The position numbers and the translations under genes are program-made. From Cudoniella acicularis (taxonomy: Eukaryota; Ascomycota; Leotiomycetes; Helotiales; Helotiaceae): a stretch of DNA of 64,000 nt. This document shows positions 11,107 through 23,014 of this stretch, one piece after another (position 1 is the first letter of the stretch; each line of letters begins with the position of its first letter). The stretch is from assembly GCA_013054445.1 (NCBI GenBank), contig JAAMPI010000087.1, positions 1 through 64,000 on the forward strand, given 5' to 3'. Under the pieces are notes generated by a model that worked only from the letters and a program-made list of their open reading frames with translations, was not told the origin of the DNA and did no database searches.

Positions 11107-13560
11107 CTAGCTCTCGCCCCACTGAGCTGCCTCATGAATGCCAAAGGAGTCGCCAAGAAGAAAGTTGTTCCAGGGGTTAATAAGGACATCGTTTTGGTCT
11201 TGAGTAAGATCCAAAGATGAGCCAGGAGAATCGACGAGCCTCGGATTTTCGCTTGGAGACGAGCTCGAAGAGTCACTATTTCTTACTGCTGGTGCCACGC
11301 TCGTATGCTGTAGGTAAGCTTCTCTTGGCTTGTAAGCTATGAGAGGTATGTTGTTGGGCTGCCAGTGGGGGTTCAGCTGCCGCTCATGCTCTTCTCGTCT
11401 GGTGTTCTCCTGGTTCCATTCTTCAGTAGACGCGGTTCGTCCATGTTGGTACGTGAGGTTCCACTTTAGTTGTCGATCTTGATCGTCCTTCTGGGTGCCT
11501 TGGGGAAAGGAACCGGTGGCGCCTGATCTTTTCTTTTTACTCTCACCCTTGTTCATCCGCCAGCCCAATGGCATTAATTCATCACCGCTGTCGGGACTTT
11601 TAAACTCTATGATTGACGTCGAGTAACTCGAATATATATTATAATCGAACACGAATTGTTGTCCAAAGATGACAGGCAGATGGCAATGAGGAAGAAGTTC
11701 AAAGACCAGCGGGACGACCTTTCCATCATCGAGGGTCATGCTGGTATTAACCTGCCCAACCGTGGCCTCTTCAGTCCCATCTGGAAACACAATCCAGCCA
11801 CAATTCTCCGGTTGAGATAAAATCTCGAAGCCGCCCGCTTGAGCCATGTCCAAAGCCCATTTAGCATCCATCACATTACGCACCGAACCGATATCCGGAA
11901 GCCCCAGAACATTGACTCCCTTTCCGAGTGTTCCCTTGAATCGATGCGTTGTCTCTCCGAGGAGGTTCAAAGACCACTTCGATACTAGCGAGAACAAACA
12001 AGTAGTAAATCGATGCATGAATTTCGTTAAACATTGGGTTGCCTGGAGAAACGGGTTCCCGAGTAGTAAATCATACGCGAAGCTATGGACAACGTGCGCC
12101 ACAATAGTCATGACATTTTTGGGATCATCCTCGAAAGCAAGTGATAATTCAACGGTCCCGGGTGAGTAAATCTTCTTCGAGTTTCCCATTGGGAAGTAGG
12201 TTGGCTGAGGCCGGATCTCCAGTCCGAGTTCCTCTCGTCGACGATCGGATATCACGTTTTGACCGGCACCAGTATCGCCAAATGCAGAGTCTTTCAGGTT
12301 ATTTATTAGAACTTTGAGACCCCTTTGCTCCACAAGGATGCCAGATTTGAAATGTTTCTGATGGTTTTCTCGCTGTTCCCGATGCCCCTCCCGCTTATGT
12401 CGTTGGAGTTTTGCAGGAGTATCAAATCTTAGAGTGCAACCGTGGTATGTGCAAGTGTATGTCTCTGTATCCGAAAATTTCGAAGAGCTCCACCTCCTCG
12501 AGGCTGCCATGTTACCGAAACTCGCTGTTTGTTGATAAGATAGGGATTGTCTTTGCTGATTCTGAGGAGGAAAGAGGGGAGTCCTGGCATCTTCTTCGCT
12601 CTCATCATATAGCAAGTCGACATCTTTGGGCGAAATCGTCCTGGGCGTTACATGCCCTGGGGAGGCCCTTTCCATTTGCTGCTGAAGAGCCCGCGCATCA
12701 TTCTCAGCCTTCTGCTGTTTGCGCATATGTGTTGCTGTGCCGAAATGCACATTAGGAGATTGGCCACTAAATGCGTCATTGGCTGGGGCAAGGGGAGAAC
12801 CCTGTCTGAATGGAGAACGTTCTCCTGAGGGTATTGCCAACGGGGTCTGCGTACTTGAATACTGGCTATTGGCAGCTTGTAGCCTCTGCGAAAACACATC
12901 GTTTTGCTGTAGTGATAATGGTGCAGTTGCGGTCGGGTTTGAGGCAGGGGTAGAAGCTATCTGAAAGTTCGGGTTGTATAGTTCGTCTGTGTAGATGTCT
13001 GTTAATGTTCGATTGAGTTTTGGTATTGTACTTCTATAGGCTTAGCCATCGAAGTTTTGTAAGTAGTAGTTCGACCTGAGGTTAGAGTTTGGAATCTTAC
13101 CACTTTTCTGCCTCTCTTCGTCATACGATGGTAGTGTAGATGGTGACTTATGGCTTGCCACCGATGCTATTGATGGCCTCCCTGAGTGTGAATGAAATTC
13201 GGGCGCAGGCATTAGCTCTACGTCGCCCATTTGTCTTGGAAGGCCATCTTGACCCATTGTATATGCCAAATTGGAGTTGTGATAGAAATTTGTGTAGTTG
13301 GGAGCCAAGAAGTTTTCTTGTAGTGGAGTATGTATCGGGGTCAATGGCTTCGCTGACGACTGGTGGTAGTCCTGGAAATCATGGTAAATGTCTCCAGCCA
13401 CCTGCATATTCGAGATCTCTGTAGTGTACGGTGACGCTGGTCCTGCTGAGCCCAGCGAGGAAAGCGAAGACTCTCGGTGATGCGCTCTTGTCGAGGTCGG
13501 CGTCAATTGCCCGTAGTCGATCGTTGCGGTCGCGTCGATATGCAATGGATACGCTGCCAT
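11107..13560 (-). CDS. C2H2 regulator-like protein fused to a retropepsin-like region (797 aa)
   Basis: Two exons: 13560-13101 (MAAYPLHID start, GTAAGA donor) and 13040-11107. The join gives AYRSTIPKLNRTLTDIYTDE, which stays in frame for the rest. Residues 1-345 are Ser/Pro/Gln-rich and look like the disordered part of a Helotiales C2H2 transcription factor. One finger-like unit follows (residues 349-372, TYHGCTLRFDTPAKLQRHKR). After it, where I would expect further zinc fingers, the protein has an aspartic-protease-like segment with DTGAG at residues 409-413 and AYDLLLGNPFLQ. A second similar stretch reads EEATVGQVNTSM to PVIFGQQFVFDYN and lacks the D[ST]G triad. The C-terminal 150 residues are polar. 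Possible roles are a transcription factor that captured a retroelement protease, or a domesticated retropepsin. An upstream TTG frame was not used as start. Confidence 0.8.
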
Positions 13561-13900
13561 TGTCGTGACATAAACGGGCCGGCTTGGTTCCGTTCGCACT
13601 GTCGGAGTATCTTTCTCCAAATTTAGTAGTAGACTAGAATGGGAAGGGATTTCTTACGTGACTGCTCTTCACTTGACCAAACCAGTTGGAATATTAAGAT
13701 CGAAAAACGCAAACATTTTTTTTACTAGAACAGAAGGCGTTCAGCTGGCGGGCTGTGTTGGTGAGTTGGCAGAGTTGAGATCCTGTGACTGTGGCTGAGC
13801 TCGTTTGCTAATATCCTTGGCAATTCGACCGCAAGCTCGAGCCTCACCACCTCCCAAAGAAAGTAAAAAATTCAATAAATCGATATCAAATGAAAACATC
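13561..13900. other. Divergent promoter region
   Basis: 340 bp between two divergent genes, presumably containing both promoters and 5' leaders. Nothing else was recognised. Confidence 0.5.
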
Positions 13901-15022
13901 ATGACCGATCTTGAGGCTCAAATGGGACGTCTTCAACATCCAGAACGATTAGATGGCTTCCCTTCCCTATCCCACTTTATGGGAGATGATACTGAGGCTG
14001 CCATATTCCAAAAATTCGACCGCTTGAGCGCCCGTAATCTGTTGTACCTGCAGAGCAACTTAAACGAACTGCAGGCTAAGCTTGATGATCTTGATAGAAA
14101 CGATGCGGAAAGAGGTGCTCTCGATGCAGGGATTCGATTATCTGCGAAAGCTTATAGTGACTTGAAAGCGAAAGCAAAGTGGTATACCAAGGAAAGAGAG
14201 AGTGCGGGGGTAATTAACGGTGGATCGAGGGTTGAGAATGAAGAAGATACCATAGGAGCTGATGCTTTTGAGAGGGTAGAGCTCCACAAGCACATTAAGG
14301 AAGCGATGCGGGACTATCGTAACTTTTGTCCTATCCGCGCAATACTTGTGGTTCTTGGAGCTGACCTTTTCTCGAGGCGAGGCCTTGATTCAAGCACGAG
14401 AGGTAATGGGTTTCGACGCTCCCTCGAATCGAGCGCTATCAGTATTGAGGCGATACTTCTACACTGAGAAAAATAAGTCGGTGTTAATTGGTTGTGATTC
14501 GAAAATGCTTTCCGAGCCTAGTGATTTGGTGAAGTTGGCTCAAGGAAACGACGATAGACTTAGTCGGGTGCTACGCTATATGTTCGGAAGATGTTTAAGG
14601 GTAAGAAAAAAGTATTTTCTCTCAGAAATCAGATCATAAGATGCCATTATGTAACCTAGTGTGTTAATCATTACTATAGCATGTCGACTAATATGACGGC
14701 TCTATTTTAGGACCGGAAACGAAATCCACAACCCCACCTTAATATTTACTACTTCTCCGAAGGTCGAATACAACTGGCCAGCTATTTAATAAGCATAATA
14801 TTCTGTGGGGTCCTTCTCTTGGGGGCAATGGCCTGTTTGTCAGTTCTTAATAACAAGGCTTGGCAATTGCGACTTTGTCTAGTTGCACTATTCACAAGTC
14901 TTTTCGCGCTCGTTGTTGGCCTTCTTACAAATGCAAAAAGATCAGAGGTCTTTGCTTCGACGTCTGCTTATGCCGCAGTACTCGTCGTTTATGTCAGCGC
15001 AAATCTTGGGCCAGTGGGATGA
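13901..15022 (+). CDS. DUF6594 membrane protein (317 aa)
   Basis: Exons 13901-14318, 14377-14600 and 14711-15022, all GT-AG with consistent phases. The N-terminus (LQHPERLDGFPSLSHFMG, then FDRLSARNLLYLQSNLNELQ) matches the fungal DUF6594 pattern: a PSLS-type motif, FxRLxxRNLLxLQ and a long helical region. The last exon encodes a polar YYFSEGRIQLASY stretch and three hydrophobic segments ending VYVSANLGPVG. The function of DUF6594 proteins is unknown. The length and the 3-TM C-terminus are usual for the family. The first intron is supported by the frame change at RDYR/EALIQAREVMGF. Confidence 0.88.
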
Positions 15023-15404
15023 TCAGTTTATCTAGGGGAATTATACGGAATGTAGAGTGATTCAAAAGCCTCGAATTGCCCTTCTCGGCACGGGAAAGGA
15101 GGACGAAGATAGAGTTTTTGTTTTAGGGTTGCAGTTTAAAAGAAGATCGTTATGATTATGAAAACTACTAGGGAATAGAGGAACTTCGGGTTAATTTCTA
15201 GAAAAAATTATTTAGTTTCCCTAGGCGCGCTAGTTTATTTATTTTCGCTTTTATATTAGTAGAATATACATTAGTTATATTAATTATACTGTTATTTGTA
15301 TATATACTACAAGTACTACATTAGAGCTTTAATATATTTTTATAAAGAAAATATTAATTATTTGATTGATCGATTGATTGATTCTTACACTGATCTAAGN
15401 NTAC

Positions 15405-15640
15405 TGTCACAGACCTGGTNTGACGCGTCCNCNTTACCTNACGCGTCCCCCTTACNTGACGCGTTTCCCTTNCCTTGTCACGTGTCCTGGTCCGTGCTAG
15501 ACTCACCTCCTGTATATAAGGCCCNTNCNGGGCCACCTCTCTTCTTCTCTCCTNAGCTTAGTTTCTTCGTAATANAGCACCTTCTTGCAAATACGTCCCT
15601 ACGTGACGTCAGGGCCNNNTGCCTTTGCAGAGCTGTAACA
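15405..15640. mobile_element. Probable solo LTR with ambiguous bases
   Basis: Starts TGTCACAGACC and ends GCTGTAACA, the same terminal pattern as the two neighbouring LTRs, with an internal TATATAAGG promoter-like block. It contains many N, and the flanks also contain N, so a target-site duplication cannot be checked. Confidence 0.5.
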
Positions 15641-15722
15641 ANTNATATTTAAATAAACACAAATTTAGTTTTTAAATAACTTTTATATAATTAATTAATT
15701 TTTTAATATACTAATTAGCTCC

Positions 15723-15898
15723 TGTCACGGAGTTGGTTCACGTGACCTGTTCTACACGTGACGGCACTAGGCATAAGCGAGGTTTCGGGCAGAGGTTAAA
15801 TACGTGGCTGCTTCTCCCTTCCCCTTCTTCCTTTCTTCGTCGATTATTCTAAGGAATAGAGCACTGTTTACTTGACTTCTCCCGAGTGCTCTGTGACA
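15723..15898. mobile_element. Solo LTR with perfect 5-bp target duplication
   Basis: A 176-bp element with TGTCAC...GTGACA ends, flanked by GCTCC at 15718-15722 and again at 15899-15903. No internal retrotransposon genes are present, so it is a recombination-derived solo LTR or a non-autonomous element. It contains CACGTGAC boxes. Confidence 0.75.
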
Positions 15899-15987
15899 GC
15901 TCCCCTAAATCTTCTCTTAGCTGGGCGTTATAATATACTTCTAGGAGAATCTAGTTCGAATTAACTAATTTATCTAAACAATGCACG

Positions 15988-16252
15988 TGTCACGACCCTA
16001 GGTCATGTGATGAGTCACGTGACTGGAGTTCATTGGTTCGCTGGTTCGCTGCACAGGGGATTGAGCTGGTGAACACGTGAACTGCCACAACCACCCATAT
16101 AGCCATATAGTTTTCCTATGTTTGAGCTTCGTGCTCAACTCATATTCTTGAATACAAGATAACATTCTACTAAGATCTGCTCGACACTTCTAAAACGATT
16201 AAACCAATGCCTCACGTGATATCGATATACCGCGTGACCCCAGAACGTTACA
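15988..16252. mobile_element. Solo LTR of a related family
   Basis: A 265-bp element starting TGTCACGACCC and ending CGTTACA. Flanks are GCACG (15983-15987) and ACACG (16253-16257), a one-mismatch duplication. CACGTGA boxes recur inside it. No coding sequence. Confidence 0.65.
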
Positions 16253-16889
16253 ACACGCTAGTTCGGATCTAATATAATGCTTTCAAGCTTGCTTTCAAGC
16301 GTTGACAGCGATGGAAGCCCAAGGATAAAACATTTCAGGAGATGTATAGCAGGCCCTGCAGAGACTTCAAAACTGCGGTGCGGTGGCTCGGTGAGGGAAC
16401 TAGGCAGGGGTGGGGAAATGGAAGTCAACCCACCAGGAGCCGGTTGGGTAACCCGCCGCTGTCTCCGCGTTTTTGTTTCATCCGGCTCTCGAGGATACCG
16501 CAGTCAAATCCAGACCTTTGTGGAATCTAGTTAAGCACATCTGGGGCACGCCTTTCCATAATCACCCCTCCGGCAAACGACGTTGCAACCTCTCAGTCCG
16601 CAGCAGTTCAATCACCCCAAAACAGTGCCTGGTCGTCAGGTTTCTCCCCCACGACCCCGAACTTCGCAGCGGGGACCCTCGACATCAGAAACCCTCCTCA
16701 CATCCTCCACAAAAACCAACAATTGAATCATTCTCTTTCTAGGTACGCAATTCGCTTGATGCGAAGCCAAAGAAGCAGTCATGTGCCCCACTGAGCATCA
16801 AAATGCCTCAACAGGCCAACAGACCGCCCCCCCCGAAGCAAAGGGCAAATTAATGCAACAAGGCGTGAAGAAAAAAAAAACGGGCTTCC
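16253..16889. other. Promoter and 5' leader of the Zn2Cys6 gene, with an upstream ATG
   Basis: About 640 bp. An ATG at 16781 opens an in-phase-looking leader (MCPTEHQNASTGQQTAPPE...) that ends in a lysine run coded by ten A (16871-16880). It then stops just inside the Zn2Cys6 frame. With nine A the leader would fuse in frame to the DNA-binding domain. Confidence 0.4.
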
Positions 16890-19284
16890 ATGGCTTGTGA
16901 AAGTTGTAGAGGCCGAAAAATCAAATGCGACCTCCAAGCCATTGGCGTAGGGTGCAGCAGATGCCGCTCTCACGGCATACTCTGCATGGTCTCAAGAGAC
17001 AACCGCGGCAAGTACGTGCTACCCCAATTATACACGTGTTTAACATCACGATCTAATAATTGTTTTTGTTGAAATCAGGAAGAAAAAAACAAGATGCGAG
17101 AGCACGACAGCCGGCACGAATCGTCGAGCAGGACGAGGCGTCCTTTGATGGGTTAACCCAGGCGGCGGACATCCTGGCCCCCCCTTGGCCCCAAACATCT
17201 GATGAATCAGAGAATTCGGAGGGCGAATGCGACGAAGTCTCGCATTTGGGCACTATGCATGCTGGTCACTGGGAAACTCTCGTCAACACCGTTTCTTACC
17301 ATGGCGATCTCGCCGCCTCTGCCCCATATGAACCAAATGCTAATCCACACGAATGTTTTCTCAAAGTTCCACTTCCCAGCTACATCAGGACTCGATACAA
17401 CATGAAGGAAGACGATCTGCAACACCTTTGGCACCAAGGTGCTCTCAGGATACCAGACACCTCATTGAAGAATGCTCTTCTTCAAAGCTATATTGAATAC
17501 GTGCATCCTTCCTTGCCCCTCATCAACTTACACGAACTTCTGGCGATGGTTTGTGCTAGGAAGACAAACGAATATGTGAGCGAGGATCGAAGGATAAGCT
17601 TGTTGCTATTCCAAGCGATTCTTTTTGCCGGGTCAGCCTTTGTTGATCTCTTGTCGTTACAGATGGCAGGGTACAGCACCCGTAGAGAGGCACGGCTATC
17701 ATTCTACCAGAAAGTCAAGGTATGCCCACAATTCTTACTCAGAGGGAGAGGAGTTTATTAATACAATCATAGCTTTTATATGATTTCGATTACGAAGTCG
17801 ATGACAAACTTGCGGTCGTCCAGTCTCTTCTACTAATGACTTACTGGCACGAGGTACCGAGTGATGGGAAAGATGAGTGGCATTGGCTTGGTGTTGCCAT
17901 CTCGATAACCACTTCGTTTAATAACCGCGCTATAATTGTCGAGCTTGACGCCAGAGATCAAAAGGTGTGGAATCGCGTCTGGTGGTGCTGCTTCACACGA
18001 GATCGCCTGCTAGCCCTCGGCTTGAGAAGAATTCCACGGATCGAAGAGGACCATCGCGACTCCTTCACTGCACCTATACTTACCCTCGACAACTTCGAAA
18101 TCCGAAAACTCGACGCGCGTAACCTGACCATCTCCCTTTCCGAATGCCGTAATGTTCAAGATACTTCCCTCCAGTTGAAGCTCGCCAAGATGTTTATCGC
18201 AAAGGCGGAGCTATGCGTCTGTATCGGCCATGTCTTGAGAACACAATACTATCCACAAGTGCGAGATCATGGAATGGGATCACAACCCAATGGCCGGTCA
18301 CGTCCGCGAGTAGTCTTACTTCCTAACCTAAAGGCCGACGGCCTTGAGGCCTGCGAAGACGAGCTTACCCACTGGCTTCAGTGGCTACCAACGGGGATGC
18401 TGCACACCACCCTGACTGCTTCGCGTGTTGCAGCAGATGGCAATTCTCTCACCATTGAGCAAGCAGTCCTGCACATGATCTACCTAGCTACGCGCTCAAC
18501 GTTGCACTGGCCACGAGCTCTCTCCGAAGTATCACTACCGGAACACGGCAGTAGTCCGCAAACCACCTCACACAGAATAATCCGCGATGCATCGCGAGAG
18601 ATCACGCGGATCCACATGGAGTTGCACAAGCTCAACTTGACCCAATACCTCCCTACAACTGCCGTCACGGTGCTGCTCCCCGCTATCATCAGCCACATCC
18701 AAAGCCTCAAATCTATAAGCAACCCAGATCTCGGCTTCCGGAAGGAAGCCTCGGATGGCCTATCTCATTGCATGCTTATCCTGCAGAAGCTTCGGGACAA
18801 TTATTATCCGGCTGATGAAGCGACGCGCTTCTTGGAGAAAGTGATGAGGCTGGCGAATATACAGATTGTGACGGACCAGGTGCCAAGCACTGGTACACGC
18901 AGTCAGGAGATAAAATCTCCAGAGGGTTGTCATAGCTCTTCGTCCGTTAATCCTCAAGGTTTTGAGTCGGCGAATCGGATGGCTCAATGGTCCTCTCCTC
19001 TGGAATCAACGGCGTGGCATGACGCAAACGCTTCAAGTACGATCAGTATCACAGACAGTGATTTCCAGGCGCTTGATCCTGCTGTAAGCATCCTCTCCAA
19101 AGAGCTCGCTTGGCTTGATAACATTTCCGCCCCTACTCCTCACCCTCTAGAACCCGCCTTCTCCTATGATGAAAATGAAACTTTCGATTTCCTTCAGAAT
19201 CTGGACAGTGGCGAAATGGACATGGACATGGATGTTAGTTTTGGGATGGAGATGTGTGGTAGTGTGGATGGTTCTTGCCATTAA
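16890..19284 (+). CDS. Zn2Cys6 transcription factor with fungal-specific TF domain (756 aa)
   Basis: Exons 16890-17011, 17083-17719 and 17773-19284. The binuclear zinc cluster is at the very N-terminus: Cys3, 6, 13, 22, 25 and 32 in the C-x2-C-x6-C...C-x2-C-x6-C spacing, followed by a basic KKKQDARARQ patch. The middle region (SLPLINLHELLAM, SLLLFQAILFAGSAFVDL, LLLMTYWHE, WRVWWCCFTRDRLLALGLRR-like text) is the fungal_trans homology domain, of the type seen in amide and cutinase regulators. The C-terminus is acidic (GEMDMDMDVSFGMEM) and may activate transcription. The second exon uses the acceptor at 17082; the nearer AG at 17078 gives the wrong phase. It lies at the edge of the oxidase cluster and could regulate it. 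The true N-terminus may be longer (see the A10 note). Confidence 0.88.
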
Positions 19285-19716
19285 AGTGGAGTGGAGGTAG
19301 ATAGGATAGAAAAAAGTAAAGTGTTAATGTTTAAGAAGCTTGTTATCTTCCCGAATGCTGTAAAATCTAAAGTAGGAATAGTGAGAAGTGGCTAGGCTTT
19401 TTTCCACATCGCCCTCGGAACATTTTAAACTTTAAGAAGCCTGCTAAGATTAAAGATCCTTGGTATAGTTCTAGTAGTAAGTCTAACCCCTTATAATAAC
19501 TCCCGCTAGAATGCGGGAGCTAATGTTTTTAATACATAGAGATTTATACCCACTTCACAACTTTTTTTCCCTGCAATTTTCTTCGTGAGATTTTGTAAAG
19601 ACGCCGTGTGGAAAGGTCCCGCTTATATATAAGCTAGTAAAAGTACTGGAGAAGAGAACTTAGGTGCCTATCATATATCATCATCATACCCATAGAATAT
19701 ACAGTACAGTGCGCGA
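19285..19716. other. Convergent intergenic region
   Basis: 432 bp between the 3' ends of two regulator genes. It is AT-rich, with nothing else recognised. Confidence 0.5.
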
Positions 19717-22282
19717 TTACCCCCCACCAACAGTCAAACTAAGCATAAGATCCGTCACCACAGTCATACTCGTATCATCCAGCCTCCCCGGCGACGCCGC
19801 CTCCGCCATGGGCGACGCGGGGTCCTGTCTCAGCTCCCCCGCATCCCCAAGCACTCTCGTCTCCCCCTCCACACGATCGAGCCTCGCAACAACCAGCCAC
19901 GCAAACTCCTGCGCCTGCCCGATAAAGCCCGTATCCTGCCACGCGTCGCGCGGCATTGTCATGGCGTCGTTCGGGTGTGGGTGGATGTGGATGCTGTCGC
20001 TGCGTAACGGCCACAGTGATTGCCATCGTGACAGCGCGGCGCGCACGGGTTGCAGGCTGGTGGGCAGGCAGCTGAAGAGGCTGAGTTGCTGGAAGACGAC
20101 TGTGTGGAGGCCTGGGAAATTCATGGGTCGTCAGCAGGCGCAGAACTGACTATATTGAAGAGGTTTTGATTTCGTGGCAGAAAGAAAGAAAGATACCAAA
20201 GGCATACCTGCAACAAGCGTAAATAGACTCAGCGTGCTCAGATTCGCAAACCTGATGGCGTGGGCATCGTAGTTGTCACCCATGAGGATGCTGATCGCCT
20301 CCCCGAGAAACAGGGCCGTCGAGCCAGGATGGGCGAAGTGCTGCGAGAGGTGGGCATGCCACTGTGTATAGCAGTCTGCGGCGTTGTCTGCCTGGAAGCA
20401 GGACTCGGAGGTCGTCATTTCGAGGTTCATCTCGTGGAGGACCATCCTGGGTGGCGTGTTGTTGAAGATCACAAAAGCCGTATCGAGCAAGAACACGTAG
20501 GTAAACGTCCTAATGTTTGGTTAGTTTGCCTGGTTTGGGAAGTAATGGGTTTTTCTTTTTATTTAACCTTACCGGATCGTCTCTTCTCGTTCGATGAATT
20601 GGTGCCATGAGAAATTGCAGGCGTTGACGAAGTCGAGAGGGTAGTGATTCGAGCTTGCAACACCGATTTCACGGACAGCCTATATTGCCCCAAACGAGGT
20701 TAGAATTGTCTTTTATGTTGTCGGATATAATTTGCTCACAGAAACGACAGCGGCGAAGTGATGATGCCGGACTCGGCGTTTCATCGTGTCGCTCCCTTCC
20801 CAGTTGAGCAGAATACAGGTAATATATGCAGCCTGTATGACCCTTAAGGGTGGAATATCGATGTCGGAGGCCGCTCTCTCGACAGGCTCAGCCGATAGGA
20901 TAGCAGATGAAAAGACAATCTCTTCTCCGAACTCCAACCACTCCTTTGCCCGGCTCACTTCTTCAGCTGAGTCGGACATGCAGGCGCCAATGACGGCCAT
21001 GGGAACTAGAAGCGTGACCGGTGCACTATACACATTGAAGGTTGGCTTGTGGATGATGGGGCAATGTGGATACCATTCATCCCAGAAAAGGCGAGTGAAC
21101 CTTCGTAGGTTCTCGGGGCAGAAAAATTGCAAGCAGCGCTCGTCAGCCCGGTCCGGGTCATTCACAGATTGAAGTGCAATTTGCGACGACCGGATCCGTG
21201 AGATGCGGAAGCTGTCCCAAATAGCTTTCGTTTGGCCAAATAGGGGATCATCAAGACTTTCGATCAAGCTCACAAGACTCACTCTGTGCTGCGACGCCAT
21301 TACGTTTGCGCCAGAGGTGCGGCGAGAGCAGGATTTCCGCGATCTAGGGATTATAGGTTCAAAGGTCGATTCATCGTGATGAGGTGGTTGTTGTTGGGAA
21401 ACATGACATGTGGCGGCACGTGGTGAACGACAGCGTTTGTAATTGAAGATTGCCTTTAGGCCGGATGCTCGGGTAAAGTTCAGGAGAAAGTCAAATGATG
21501 GCTGGAAGCTCGTGCTTTCCGAGATGGATATTGGATTATAAGAAAGCTGTAGTTGGCAACTGTTTGAAGGGTGAGGTAGAGTTTGACTCTTACGCTCATT
21601 TTGACTTGGAGCGTTCCCTAGTACTTGCATCGGGAATTGGCCGTTCCAATCCAATTCTAGCCAGTCTGCGTCGGTCAAATATTCAAAATCATAATTGATT
21701 TCCAAGTCTGAAGCATACTCCTCATCGACAAGAGAGTGTGAAGCCTCCACTTGGCTTGTGAGTATTGTCTGCTTTGAGGAAGACATTTGGCGCTCGTAGG
21801 TACAGGTATGATGTTTTCCCGCGCACGTTGAGCAGGGAACTTTGCGATCGCAGCGTTTCTTTGTATGCGCACATTGATCGCAAGATGTGACCTTCTTCCC
21901 CACTGGAAGGGGTTCAGGCATGGCCAGATCCCGATTAAGGCGTAAGTTGCAGCCCTTCAAATGCTTCCGTAGCACATCACTATGGACGACGATGGTCAGA
22001 AGGATGCCAAAGCATGGGGTTCCACGTCTAGATTTCACGATGGCCTGTCTCTAACTTACCGACGCTTGAAGGCAGAAGAGCAAAAGTGGCATTTGAACGG
22101 CCTCGACAACGAGTCTATTGTGCACCAGAGTGTTAGCGCAGTTGCTCCTAGGAGAGCGTTCAAGAACGGTACAGGCGATAAGACACAGACGTACGAGAGG
22201 CAAAATGTCTCCGGAGATGCTCGGCTCGTCGGAACGATGCATAGCACGTCGGGCAAACGAAGGAGTCGTTATCGTCGGACAT
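19717..22282 (-). CDS. C2H2 + Zn2Cys6 transcription factor (728 aa)
   Basis: Six exons on the minus strand: 22282-22195, 22114-22060, 21979-20740, 20679-20573, 20509-20208 and 20111-19717. All phases close. Exons 1-2 encode a classical C2H2 finger (Cys10, Cys13, His26, His30) and exons 2-3 a second finger ending in Cys (KCHFCSSAFKRRDVLRKHLKGC minus ends); introns fall inside both fingers. A Zn2Cys6 cluster follows directly: SCDQCAHTKKRCDRKVPCST then CAGKHHTC. The C-terminal two thirds is the fungal_trans domain, including FWDEWYPHCPIIHKPTF and LGEAISILM. This triple-zinc architecture is known in fungal regulators that often control one metabolic pathway. It sits next to the P450 and has the shared promoter motif about 440 bp upstream, so it is the best candidate for the cluster regulator, perhaps autoregulated. 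Confidence 0.9.
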
Positions 22283-23014
22283 GGGGCTCGCGGGTCGAGT
22301 TCGGGCCCGGCGGTTCAGATTCCGCTCGCAGGACAGGCTGGTAATTGTGATGGTTTAATGTGGGTTGAGTGTGGACTGAGTTGTGGGTTGTGGACCGTTG
22401 ACTCTTCAGTCGTGGCAAGGCCGTCGAAGGTTGATTGTAAACTGCTGATTGTTGGTCGTTGGGCGGGTGCTTGTGGCAAAAGGGGGGGAAGACCCACGAG
22501 ACCCGGCAATGTGCGGGGCCCGCAGTACGCTTAATTCATACCTATACTGCACCTAGTCTTCGTGCCCTGCGCCGCCTCTTCTCGAGTTCCCGGATCCCGC
22601 AGACGAGTCATGACAGGCTTTCCTCTCACACACACGGCGGGTTGTGACTGGCCAAAGTCACCCTCGCTGACACTAGGGCAGAGTAGCGGCGGCATTCCCC
22701 CACCACCAACACTGCTTAGCCACAGGGTGGCCAAATCCCGACAATCCCATCCTGGAGGATGGAGCAGCCATTATCATGGCCGACGTCCGAATCCAGGACA
22801 GGAGGTTGGAACAGCAATCATCATTCGTTCTTACGCGTGTTCATGCATCTCCATCTCCAAGCAAAGTTTGTGTTAGTGTTCACATGGCCCCGATTCACGT
22901 CACGTGCATAGCTCCGACCTGGGGAACCTAAGCTGCCCAACCAACGGTGTGGCTTGATTTGGTACTCGAATACAAATTCCAGATCAAAAGTCAATACGGA
23001 AACCTGCAAGAACC
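22283..23014. other. Intergenic region, promoter of the C2H2+Zn2Cys6 regulator and 3' flank of the P450
   Basis: About 730 bp. It holds one copy of the cluster motif (22725-22748), otherwise nothing coding. Confidence 0.5.
22725..22748 (+). promoter_or_regulatory. Cluster motif, copy A
   Basis: Core CCAAATCCCGACAATCCC. It matches copy B at 19 of 24 positions and lies about 440 bp upstream of the regulator start at 22282. See copy B. Confidence 0.55.
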
